Origin: Clostridia bacterium
Lineage (GTDB): Bacteria > Bacillota > Clostridia > Christensenellales > CAG-1252
Direction of reading: 5' to 3'
Length of the DNA: 49,416 nt
Assembly (NCBI GenBank): GCA_017394805.1
Contig: JAFPXC010000019.1
Location: 1-49,416, forward strand
Shown here: positions 9,287 through 17,673 of the stretch, piece after piece
Layout of the letters: each line of letters opens with the position of its first letter
Numbering within the stretch: position 1 is the stretch's first letter
Translations under genes and position numbers: made by a program
The notes under the pieces: model-generated
Told to the model about the DNA's origin: nothing
Databases searched by the model: none
What the model saw: only the letters and a program-made list of their open reading frames with translations

Positions 9287-10630
9287 TTACTTATTGAGTA
9301 CGAGGTTTTTGATGTCTTCCACGATGCGTTCCGCGTTTTTGTCCGTGCCGATCATACGTCCTATCTTATCCCGCGAAGAGATGATGGTGGAGTGATCTTT
9401 GCCGCCGAAAAAGTCACCTATTGCCTTGAGGGGAATGGACGGCAGCAGCACGGTGATGACGTAGATGGCGTATTGACGTGGAATGACGAATTCCTTGTTT
9501 TTTTGCTTGCCCAAGAGGTCTTCTTCTTTGATATTGAAGTAATTGGAGCAAACCGTTACCACCGTTTGCATGGTGATATTTTCCTTGGCCGTCATCACGC
9601 TGTCGTGCAAGGCTTCCTTGGCAAATTCCACCGTGATACAATCGCACTTGTTGAGTTTGGCGTACAGCAATACGGTTTTGAGCATACCGCCCAAAATACG
9701 GATATTGGATTTTTCCGTCTCGGCCAGATAATACAGCACTTCGACGGGTACGTTCATCAACATACTATTGGCCTTCTTTTGCAAAATGGCAACTCTTTCC
9801 TCGAAAGAAGGATAGTCTATCTTGACCAATATACCCGACGCAAAGCGGGAAGAAAGTCGTTCGTCGAAGAACGAAAGGTTGTTGATAGGTCTATCCGACG
9901 TCAATATGATTTGCTTATTGGCGCCGTAGAGATCGTTGAATATATGGAACAACGCTTCCTGCGTTTTTTCGGCCTTTTCCAAAAACTGTATGTCATCTAT
10001 CATCAATACGTCTTGCGTGCGGTACTTTGTGTTGAAGTTTTGCATAGAATCCGCGTTCTTGTTGTTGCGAATGGACGAAACGTAGTCGTTGGTGAAGTTT
10101 TCGGCCGTGATATAAAGCACCTTATATTCGGGATTGTGCTCCATCAAATAGTTGCCTACGGCGTTCAAAAGGTGGGTTTTGCCGAGACCGGGGCGGCTGT
10201 AGATAAACATGGGGTTGTAGTAGGACCCCGGCTCTTCGGACACCGAAAGAGCGGCCGCGGCGGCTATGCGGTTGCTGTCGCCTATGATGAAGTTGTCGAA
10301 GGTATATTCCTTGATGAAAGGCAAGCCGACGTTCTCGATTTTATTCTCGGGAGAGGTGATATTTTCTTTCTTGTAAAGGTCGGTTTCCGACTCCAAAATG
10401 ACTTTGAAATCGGAAAACGGCGCGTTACAATTTTTCATGGCGTCCAATATATTGGGGCGGAAGTTCTTATCCAACTTGTCTTGGATAGACTTCAAATTGA
10501 CGGCCAATATCAAAGTCTTGCCGTCGTTGTCGTAGGGTATGGCTTTCTCAAAGTAAAGTTGATAAGCCACCGAACTTACCGAAGGGAGTATTTTTTGCAA
10601 TATATCGGACCAAATCTCTTTTATATCCAT
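9287..10630 (-). CDS. dnaA: Chromosomal replication initiator DnaA
   Basis: This is a 447-residue AAA+ initiator that binds DnaA boxes and melts oriC. The N-terminal DnaB/DnaA-interaction domain covers about 1-75, with a short linker to about 105. The AAA+ core has Walker A SRPGLGKTHLL (145-155) and Walker B VLMIDDIQFL. The C-terminal box-binding domain carries GGKDHSTIISSRDKI, equivalent to the GRDHTTVxHA signature. The first glycine of the usual Walker A is Ser145 here; the GKT core is intact. The frame extends upstream to 11044, but ATG 10630 is chosen because GGA lies 6-9 nt upstream and the family N-terminus begins there. It lies 14 bp after the end of the giant gene upstream, so the two are probably co-transcribed. 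Confidence 0.96.
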   Translation of the reverse strand: MDIKEIWSDILQKILPSVSSVAYQLYFEKAIPYDNDGKTLILAVNLKSIQDKLDKNFRPNILDAMKNCNAPFSDFKVILESETDLYKKENITSPENKIENVGLPFIKEYTFDNFIIGDSNRIAAAAALSVSEEPGSYYNPMFIYSRPGLGKTHLLNAVGNYLMEHNPEYKVLYITAENFTNDYVSSIRNNKNADSMQNFNTKYRTQDVLMIDDIQFLEKAEKTQEALFHIFNDLYGANKQIILTSDRPINNLSFFDERLSSRFASGILVKIDYPSFEERVAILQKKANSMLMNVPVEVLYYLAETEKSNIRILGGMLKTVLLYAKLNKCDCITVEFAKEALHDSVMTAKENITMQTVVTVCSNYFNIKEEDLLGKQKNKEFVIPRQYAIYVITVLLPSIPLKAIGDFFGGKDHSTIISSRDKIGRMIGTDKNAERIVEDIKNLVLNK

Positions 10631-10644
10631 ATCGTTTCCTTTGT

Positions 10645-13600
10645 TTACGGCATGTATGTGTAGGACGCTTCGCCCACGTAGTCGGTGAAGTCGGCGTCCG
10701 CGTTGCGCGCAAAGTCGCAGTTGGCGGGCAGATAGGTGTTGACGATATTCATCACCGCGGTTTCGAAGTCGAGATTGTCGGCGTCGTCTTTGATGAAGGA
10801 CATCACCATTCTGTTCTCGTCGTAGTCGAAGTCGTTGACGAACGAGGTCACCAACGAACGGTTGAGTTGCACGTCGTCGTATTCGACCATCAAAGTAAGG
10901 TACAAAGTATCGGGCAGCAACGCCACGTTTGCGGATACGCCCGCTTGCGTCATATCCACCTCGACGGTAGCCAAAATGTAGGCTTCGGCCGAAGTAATAT
11001 CGAAGTCGTCCGTTGCCGTCGCTTTGGACACCGTGGTCTCCCACGAGGCGAACAGGTCGTTGTCCTTCGCGCCCACAAAGAAGATGCTGTCCACGTCTTG
11101 CACGTAAGCGCCCTTCGTATAGGTCAATCCCGTCACCAACTTATTGGCGAACGCACGGTCGGTGACGTGTACGGTCAATCCGACGTTTGTCACGTCTTCG
11201 GTGCCGTTCTTGACGTTGTACGAGGTGTAGGCCTTGCCGTCCGTATCGTGCAGTTTGCAGATGATGCTCTGCATGATCTCGTCCGACTTGTCTACGCCCG
11301 CCGTGGTATAATCCGCACGATTGACGCCCAAATTGGTGACTATCTCGTGATAGATATTGTTGAGCTCGATATAGCCCTTGCCCAAATTGCTGTCGGCGGC
11401 GTAGTTGCCGTACGCCTTGACGTAGGCGGACAATTTGGTATCCAGCATATCCCGCAGTGCGTCGGTCACGCTGTCGCAGATGGCGTCCACGTCCAACTGA
11501 CTCTTGATATTGAGCGAATCCACGTGGGACAAGTTGTTGAGGAACTTCTCCAAGTCGCCGTCCGTCGTGCCATCGCTCAACGCGAAGCGGTTGATGGTCA
11601 GGTTGGTCTCGTAATTATCGAGAGCGTCGCGGGTGGTACGCGTGGTCATATAGAACACGGAAGGCAACGCGTTGGACGTCGCTTTGGCTTCCACTTTGAC
11701 CGTGATGGTGATGGTCAACACGCCTTCGACCTGGTCGTACGACAATTCGACCGACGTGACGTCCACGTTTTCGATGGACTCGGACGTGATGGTGATGGCG
11801 TTTTGACTCTTGATAAGGCTCGCCAACGCTTTGTCGGACAACTTGGCGCCGATTTGAGCGCCGTCGTAGCGGTACAAGCCTTTCTTGGCGTAGGCCACGA
11901 GGTCGGCGGACAAAGACAGCCCGTTATCGGTGATATCGGCGTCGGTATAACCCGTCAGATTGAAGGTAGAGGCAAAATTGTTCTTGAGGTCGTTGAAGAT
12001 ATTGCCGCCGCCGCTCTGGAACCAATCCTTGTCGGGGCGTTTGTCCGCGGCGAAGAAGTAGTAGACCTGCATTTGGTCGTAGAAGTCCTTTTCGTCCGCT
12101 TCCGTAAAGGTGTTGGCGTTGTATCTCGCGCCCGCGTTCACGGGGCGACCGTCCACCCAAATATACATAGAGTCGGCGAAGTCGGCGACGTATTGCGCCT
12201 TGCCCAACTCACGCATACGATACATCAAAGTCTCGGGATCCGTCTTGTCGGGATCGGTGGCGGCCGTGTGCGTGTCGTAATAGTCGGCGATGCCCGAGAT
12301 ATCCGTCTCCACCATATAGTGCGCGGTGTTGTACACGCTGTCGCCCGTGCCGTTCTTTTCCAACTTGCCGTCGGTCAGATAGGCGAAAAGGGTGGGTATT
12401 TCCAGATTGCCCTCGTTGTATTTGATATTGCCCAAAGCGGACAACTTGGTCTCGAACACGTCGCTGATATTCTCTTCGACGGGCGCTACCATATCGCTCA
12501 TTTTGAGGGAGAAGTCGAGACTCATCGAAGCGGACAACTTGTTGAGACGGCCGAAGAGGTTCTCGGTATCCGCTTGGTCGAGGTTGTTGATAGACACGGT
12601 CGTATAATATTTTGCGCGCGGCGCGTTGTGCTCGTCCAAGAGGGGTTGGTCATGCTCGTCCACGGGCTGTACCAGCCAAGTGGTCGTGGTGAGGTAGATC
12701 ACCTCGGGCAGCAGTTTGGCGTTGGCGCCGGCGGGATTCATCGTCACCTGCACAAAGGTTTTGAGGGTTTGCTGGGAGATATGCACGGCCAAGATTTTGG
12801 CTGTGCCCAGCGTCTCGGTACCGTTTTTCACCTCTATACCCTCTTTGTACATACTGCCGATGATGGCGGCCAGGCGTTTGTCGGTGGCGTAGGTGGACAA
12901 CTCGGCGTAGGCGCGTGTATCTTGATACAGTTTCGCCATGCTGATGAAGGTATCGTCTACCACCAGATCGCCCGCGTTTACTTTTTCAGTCGTCAACTCC
13001 TTGCCGTCGGCGATATAGTAGTTGGCGTTGAGGTCGTGGTAGAAGGCGGCTTCGTCGTCCGAGGTAGGCGCTTTGGCGGCTTGGTCGATGCCGAACACGG
13101 CGGCGTAGGCCGCCACGTCTACCGATTTCACCACCGTTTGGGTGTGAACGGCGTCGGCCAAAGTGACCGTTGCGTCCTCGCTTGCGGGATCGCGGCCGAA
13201 CTCACGCATCAGGCGGCAGAGGTCTTGGTCGTCCTCGGCGTTGGAAGCGTAGGGTACATAGGTCGCCATAAACTCGGGATCCGCTTTTTGCTCGGCGGTG
13301 GGTTTGTTGCTCAACTTGTTGATGGTGTTGAACACGTTTTCCAACTGCATCGCCGTAGCGGGCGTGTTGCCGTAGACGAAGTTGACGTTTTCCTCTATCG
13401 TCTCGAACGCGCCCGAAACGGAAGTGCTCACTTGATCGGTGATTTTGGCGCTGTCGAACGTGGCGCCCGAGAATATCTTGATGAGTTTGAAGAGATCTTC
13501 CGTCACTGTGGCGTTGCCGTTGACGACGAGGTCCGAGGAGAACCGCGCTTCGGCTGTATAATTGCCCGCGTCGTTGTACATCAAAATAGACGCGGTCAGA

Positions 13601-16600
13601 TACACGTCGTCGGGCAATAAGGTATCCATGCTGAAGCCCGCCGCAGGCTCTTCGGCGTCGCCGCCCGCCGCCGTTTCTTCCATCAATTTGGCGCGGAAGA
13701 TAAAGTCGGCGTAGGTGGTGCCGTTCTCGATGCGGTAGGTGCAGTTGACGATATCCAACCCCTTGATGGTGTCGGTGTTGCCATCGGTGAGGTTGTTCAG
13801 TTTGCCGCTCTTGGACAGCAGGTCGGCCAAAGCGGCGCCGTCCACGTTGACTTTCAGTTGGGCGAGGGTGCGCGTGTCGCGGTACAGACCTTGCTTGATC
13901 ACGTGGCCCTCTCCGTCCTTGACGTCACGGAAGAGAATGCTGTCCGCGTTCATTTTGGACTTGATATCCACGTTGTCGCCGAAGAGGTCGTCGGCTTGCC
14001 ACGCCTCGGCGAGGTAGTATTTGCTTTGCAGATCGTCCAGCATCGCCTGCCCCGGCGTGCCCGTATACTGGGCGGGCGCATAGGTGGAATGATACATGGT
14101 GGCGAGCACGTTCTTTATTTGGTCGGTGCTCAAAAGGTCGGCGTCCGTCAAGGTCTCGCTGTCGGCGATCTTCTTCTTGCTGAAGCCCTGCACGATCTCG
14201 TAGAGAGAAGGCAGTATCAACGTGCCGTCTTTGACGCCTATCGTGCAGTACAATTTGTCTTTGAGAGTGTCGAACACGGTTTGGAACGCCGAGTCCACTT
14301 TCTCGCGGATGCCGTCCAAATCGAAGGAAGACTCGCCGCCGCCCAAACAGCGCATCAGGGTAGACAAAGTAGTGATGACCTTCAGCGAGTATTGCTCGTC
14401 GAACGCGTTGATGAGGAAGCCGGTGGCGTCCGTGCCGTCCTCGTTCGCGCCGACGTAGGTGATATTGCCCGCCTGGTCGGTGTGCATATAGATGGTGATG
14501 CCGAAGCTGAGACTTTGCGGAATGGCGTCTATAAACGTGTGGAGTATGGCCTGCTCGCTTTCGAGCGCTTTGCCCAACAGGTTGGAGATGGACAGCGTGG
14601 CGCGCAAGGACAAGGTGTACACGGTGGTCTCGCCTTTTTGTTTGATTTCCATCTTGCTCATATTGAGGCCGGAAATGAGATCGTTGACGTTGTCGGAGGG
14701 GGCTTCGGCTTCGCCGCCCGCGGCGGTGTTGCCCTCGGCACCGTTGATGAACCCGTCCAACGTGCCGTCCTCTTTGGCGCGGATGAAGAGAGACAGTAAC
14801 TGCTTGTCTTGCAGATTGACCTTCATTTGGTCGTTGTTCCGCAAATTGATGCCCTTGATGTCGATGGCCGAAGTGATACCCGCGATATTATCCATATTGA
14901 GCAAGCCGCCCTCTTGCCAAAACGCCTTTTCCACGCCGTACTTATCTTGGATTTCGGTATACAGTGCGTCTAGATCGCCCTCGGTGGGCGTGGTCATTTC
15001 GGGATTGGAGAACAAACACTTCAATACGGTCATGAAGAGATAGGGCGTAATGCCCTCTTGCCCTTCGGGATCGTAGGCTTGCATCATAGAGAGAAGCATC
15101 TGCACGTGCGCCAGGCGCAGACCGACCGTCTTGCGCTTCTCGGCGCGGTCGATATCCACAAAGGAGAGGGGAATGCCCTTCTCGTCCAACGAAGCGAACA
15201 CGGACACGACCTTTTGGTTGAGTTGGTTCATCACGGCGGGGGTTTCTTCCCCTTCTTTGGTTTCTTCTCCCGTCGTTTCGTCGCCGAAGAGTTTGGTATC
15301 GCCTACCGCGGCGTTGATGATCTTGGCCAACTCGCCCTGCAACTTCTCGCTGTAATTGTTGATTTTGATATAGGCGTCGCGGTCTTTATCCAAAGGATAA
15401 ATGCCCATGGTGACGAACAGCGTCTTGGGCAGAATGCCCTTGACGACGCCGAAGCCCACGTTGGTAAACTTGGCGGCCTGGGGCGACAACTCCGCCAATT
15501 TGTTCTTGACGGCGTCTTGCAAATCCTTGTTGTTGAGCAACGCGCGGAAGCGCATCTCCAAGGTCACGGCGACGTAGGTATTCTTGTTGTAGTCGTCGAT
15601 ATCGGCTTGGGTGGGATCGTCGGGCAGATTCTTTTTGTGCTCGATGATCACCTGCGGAATGAGGACGTAGTCGGGCAGATAGACGGTGCTGAGGTCGATG
15701 CCCGCCTCGGCGGTGCCCATCGTCTCGTTGAGGTCCACGTTGGACAGCACCTGCGACACCACTTCGCCCACCAAAGCGGCGATTTGGTTGCCCGTTATCT
15801 CGAAGGTAACGCTCTTGATATTGGCGGCGTAGTTCTCGTCCTTGGTGTGGTCGAATTGCCCCAAAAGACCGCTTTCGGTGAAGTCGAAATGCAGTTCGGA
15901 CAACAGGCTCTGCAACGCGTCGGCGCTTTGTTCGGCAACGCCCGCGCCCGTTTCGCCCGCGCCCTCTTCGCCATCGCCCGCTTCGGCCAGTCTTGCGAGG
16001 GGTTCCGTGCTCAGGAAGGCCTCGACGTACTCTTTTTGCTCGGCGGCGGTACTATTTTCGCTTTGTTCGGTCAACCCTTGGATATTCACGGCGGACAAAA
16101 TTTTGGCGATGGTCAAAGGATAGCGGTTGGCGCTGACGTAGTAGTCCAACACGGTTTTTTCCTTGTCCGAGGCGCCGTCGTACACGTTTTTCCATTTTTT
16201 ATTGGCGCTGAGTTCGGTCAAGACGGCGGCTTTCTCCTCGGCGGACAAAGCGTTGTATTCGGCCGTCAATTCGGTCGTAGAGCGCACTTTTTGGAAAAGG
16301 TGCGCGTTGAGTTCGTCGTAGAAGGTGGACAAATCCTCTTCGGTGTAGGTGTCCGTCAAAATCTTCTTGCGGTTGCGTTCGCCCGAATAGACGCCGCTCA
16401 TCAACTTGATGGCCGAGCCGAATTTGACGCCGCCTATCATAGGCGAAACGAATTTGTTGAAAGCGATGGCCGAGCCGCCGATGATTGCGGCAATGAAAAG
16501 GGCTACTATCACCAGGCAGATGATGCAGCAGGTCAGACAGCGATGGCTTTTCTTGCCGCCGCCGGAACTACCCATGGTGACGGGATTGGTTGCTTTGCTC

Positions 16601-16602
16601 AT
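10645..16602 (-). CDS. Giant membrane-anchored repeat protein upstream of dnaA, function unknown
   Basis: This 1985-residue protein matches no family I recognise. A Ser/Lys-rich cytoplasmic N-terminus leads into one transmembrane helix (about 23-48). The remainder is predicted to be extracytoplasmic. Diverged repeats of roughly 250-330 residues can be followed. One element is an aromatic helix such as FYDELNAHL (94-102), MLDDLQSKYYLAEAW (854-868), AFYHDLNANYYIAD and DFYDQMQVYYF. A second is a helix like ALADLL (924-929). A third is a strand motif like LLPDDVYLT (995-1003), LLPEVIYLT, ALPSVFYMT and LLPDTLYLT. Acidic Ala/Gly linkers lie near 205-230, 440-460 and 620-640. Start ATG 16602 has GGAG 4 nt upstream. 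The stop is 14 bp before dnaA. A structural or lipid-contacting surface role is only a guess. Confidence 0.85.
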   Translation of the reverse strand: MSKATNPVTMGSSGGGKKSHRCLTCCIICLVIVALFIAAIIGGSAIAFNKFVSPMIGGVKFGSAIKLMSGVYSGERNRKKILTDTYTEEDLSTFYDELNAHLFQKVRSTTELTAEYNALSAEEKAAVLTELSANKKWKNVYDGASDKEKTVLDYYVSANRYPLTIAKILSAVNIQGLTEQSENSTAAEQKEYVEAFLSTEPLARLAEAGDGEEGAGETGAGVAEQSADALQSLLSELHFDFTESGLLGQFDHTKDENYAANIKSVTFEITGNQIAALVGEVVSQVLSNVDLNETMGTAEAGIDLSTVYLPDYVLIPQVIIEHKKNLPDDPTQADIDDYNKNTYVAVTLEMRFRALLNNKDLQDAVKNKLAELSPQAAKFTNVGFGVVKGILPKTLFVTMGIYPLDKDRDAYIKINNYSEKLQGELAKIINAAVGDTKLFGDETTGEETKEGEETPAVMNQLNQKVVSVFASLDEKGIPLSFVDIDRAEKRKTVGLRLAHVQMLLSMMQAYDPEGQEGITPYLFMTVLKCLFSNPEMTTPTEGDLDALYTEIQDKYGVEKAFWQEGGLLNMDNIAGITSAIDIKGINLRNNDQMKVNLQDKQLLSLFIRAKEDGTLDGFINGAEGNTAAGGEAEAPSDNVNDLISGLNMSKMEIKQKGETTVYTLSLRATLSISNLLGKALESEQAILHTFIDAIPQSLSFGITIYMHTDQAGNITYVGANEDGTDATGFLINAFDEQYSLKVITTLSTLMRCLGGGESSFDLDGIREKVDSAFQTVFDTLKDKLYCTIGVKDGTLILPSLYEIVQGFSKKKIADSETLTDADLLSTDQIKNVLATMYHSTYAPAQYTGTPGQAMLDDLQSKYYLAEAWQADDLFGDNVDIKSKMNADSILFRDVKDGEGHVIKQGLYRDTRTLAQLKVNVDGAALADLLSKSGKLNNLTDGNTDTIKGLDIVNCTYRIENGTTYADFIFRAKLMEETAAGGDAEEPAAGFSMDTLLPDDVYLTASILMYNDAGNYTAEARFSSDLVVNGNATVTEDLFKLIKIFSGATFDSAKITDQVSTSVSGAFETIEENVNFVYGNTPATAMQLENVFNTINKLSNKPTAEQKADPEFMATYVPYASNAEDDQDLCRLMREFGRDPASEDATVTLADAVHTQTVVKSVDVAAYAAVFGIDQAAKAPTSDDEAAFYHDLNANYYIADGKELTTEKVNAGDLVVDDTFISMAKLYQDTRAYAELSTYATDKRLAAIIGSMYKEGIEVKNGTETLGTAKILAVHISQQTLKTFVQVTMNPAGANAKLLPEVIYLTTTTWLVQPVDEHDQPLLDEHNAPRAKYYTTVSINNLDQADTENLFGRLNKLSASMSLDFSLKMSDMVAPVEENISDVFETKLSALGNIKYNEGNLEIPTLFAYLTDGKLEKNGTGDSVYNTAHYMVETDISGIADYYDTHTAATDPDKTDPETLMYRMRELGKAQYVADFADSMYIWVDGRPVNAGARYNANTFTEADEKDFYDQMQVYYFFAADKRPDKDWFQSGGGNIFNDLKNNFASTFNLTGYTDADITDNGLSLSADLVAYAKKGLYRYDGAQIGAKLSDKALASLIKSQNAITITSESIENVDVTSVELSYDQVEGVLTITITVKVEAKATSNALPSVFYMTTRTTRDALDNYETNLTINRFALSDGTTDGDLEKFLNNLSHVDSLNIKSQLDVDAICDSVTDALRDMLDTKLSAYVKAYGNYAADSNLGKGYIELNNIYHEIVTNLGVNRADYTTAGVDKSDEIMQSIICKLHDTDGKAYTSYNVKNGTEDVTNVGLTVHVTDRAFANKLVTGLTYTKGAYVQDVDSIFFVGAKDNDLFASWETTVSKATATDDFDITSAEAYILATVEVDMTQAGVSANVALLPDTLYLTLMVEYDDVQLNRSLVTSFVNDFDYDENRMVMSFIKDDADNLDFETAVMNIVNTYLPANCDFARNADADFTDYVGEASYTYMP

Positions 16603-16694
16603 AATTCTCCTCTTATTTCTGCCCCCGAGGGGGCGCGCTTCTTTGCGATGAATGCGCGATGCGCATACGCGGTGCGCACGCTCTTTATTTAATG

Positions 16695-16723
16695 ATTATA
16701 GCACGCGCACGCGCGAAATGCAA
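16695..16723 (-). promoter_or_regulatory. Promoter of the 1985-aa gene and dnaA
   Basis: Read on the minus strand, TTGCAT (16718-16723) and a perfect TATAAT (16695-16700) are 17 bp apart, about 92 bp upstream of the ATG at 16602. The same -35/-10 pair recurs upstream of trxA. Confidence 0.65.
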
Positions 16724-16812
16724 GTGCCGACGCCAAAATTAACCGCCGATTGGAGGATTTTTCCATGAAAATCCGCCGAAAGACGGACAAAAACGGGGCG
16801 AAAAGGGCTGTT

Positions 16813-16866
16813 TTATCCACATTTTATCCACATCGGGGCACATTTTGTGGATAAGACGGTGGACAA
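16813..16866. other. DnaA-box cluster, candidate oriC
   Basis: Three perfect 9-mers of the DnaA box TTATCCACA occur here: 16813-16821 and 16824-16832 on the plus strand, 11 bp apart, and 16846-16854 on the minus strand. A near-match (GGTGGACAA, 16858-16866, minus) follows. The region is intergenic between two divergent genes. A 7-bp dyad (GGATTTT/AAAATCC, 16755-16774) and a modestly AT-rich stretch (16680-16700) lie to the left. Genes to the left are nearly all on the minus strand, as expected for leftward replication from here. Assignment as origin is inference. Confidence 0.7.
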
Positions 16867-16925
16867 GCCTATATGTAGTGCCGCGCATTTTCGCGCGGTC
16901 AAGCGGGTTCGCGCGCCCTTCTCTC

Positions 16926-16954
16926 TTGCCTTTTTCGCGGGAGTGTGGTAGACT
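16926..16954 (+). promoter_or_regulatory. Promoter of the SDR gene
   Basis: TTGCCT (16926-16931) and TAGACT (16949-16954) are separated by 17 bp. The start codon is 18 bp further on, giving a very short leader that still holds GGGAGG. Confidence 0.5.
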
Positions 16955-16971
16955 GTAGCGGGAGGTGGCGT

Positions 16972-17673
16972 ATGGTCATCGTTACGGGTGCTACGGGCGC
17001 TATCGGCAGGGAGATCTGTCGCTTGTTCGCCGCGGCGGGTGAAAACATAGCGGTTTGTTGTCACAAACGAGAGGAAGAGGCGGCGGCCTTGTGTCGGGCG
17101 CTATCGGATGAGTACGGCGTGCGCGCCGTTTGGCGGGCGGTGGATTTGGCCGATCCCGCGTCGATTCGGGCGGCGTTCGACTATTTTTTGTCCGTCTACG
17201 GGCATTGCGACTACCTCGTCAACAACGCGGCCGTGTCGCTGGTGAAGCCCGTGTCTATGATGAGCGAAGCCGAATGGGACGAAGTGATCGCCGTGGATCT
17301 GACGGCGCTTTTCCATACCTGCCGCGCCGTGCTGGACGGTATGTACCATCGCGGCGGCAGTATCGTCAACGTGTCCAGTATGTGGGGCGCGTTGGGCGCG
17401 TCGTGCGAGGTGGCCTACTCGGCCGCCAAAGCGGGGCTCGAGGGGTTCACCAAGGCGCTCGCGGAAGAATACGCGGGCACCGTGCGCGTCAACGCGGTGG
17501 CGTTGGGCTACGTGGATACGCCTATGAACGCGCACCTTTCCGCCGAGGAGAAGGCGGCCTTTTTTGCCGAGAATCCCACGATGCGGTGTCTGACGCCGCG
17601 CGAAGCCGCCGAGGCCGTCTACCGTGCGGCCGTGTCGGACGAAACGGGGCGGATCTTGCGCTTGGGGTGGTGA
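16972..17673 (+). CDS. Short-chain dehydrogenase/reductase, FabG-like
   Basis: This is a 233-residue classical SDR that would use NAD(P)H to reduce or oxidise a carbonyl/hydroxyl substrate. The cofactor motif is TGATGAIG (5-12), the stabilising NNAA is at 84-87, and the catalytic Ser135/136, Tyr149 and Lys153 (YSAAK) are all present. FabG (3-oxoacyl-ACP reductase) is the closest well-known relative, but no other fatty-acid genes are nearby, so the substrate is open. ATG 16972 is chosen over an upstream in-frame start because GGGAGG lies just before it. Its last 55 bp overlap the convergent 965-aa gene. Confidence 0.85.
   Translation: MVIVTGATGAIGREICRLFAAAGENIAVCCHKREEEAAALCRALSDEYGVRAVWRAVDLADPASIRAAFDYFLSVYGHCDYLVNNAAVSLVKPVSMMSEAEWDEVIAVDLTALFHTCRAVLDGMYHRGGSIVNVSSMWGALGASCEVAYSAAKAGLEGFTKALAEEYAGTVRVNAVALGYVDTPMNAHLSAEEKAAFFAENPTMRCLTPREAAEAVYRAAVSDETGRILRLGW

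Noticed and set aside
10867..13620. A 917-codon plus-strand frame opposite the giant gene.
   Set aside because: It is an antisense shadow; its His/Val/Gly-rich composition is typical of reverse-strand reading.
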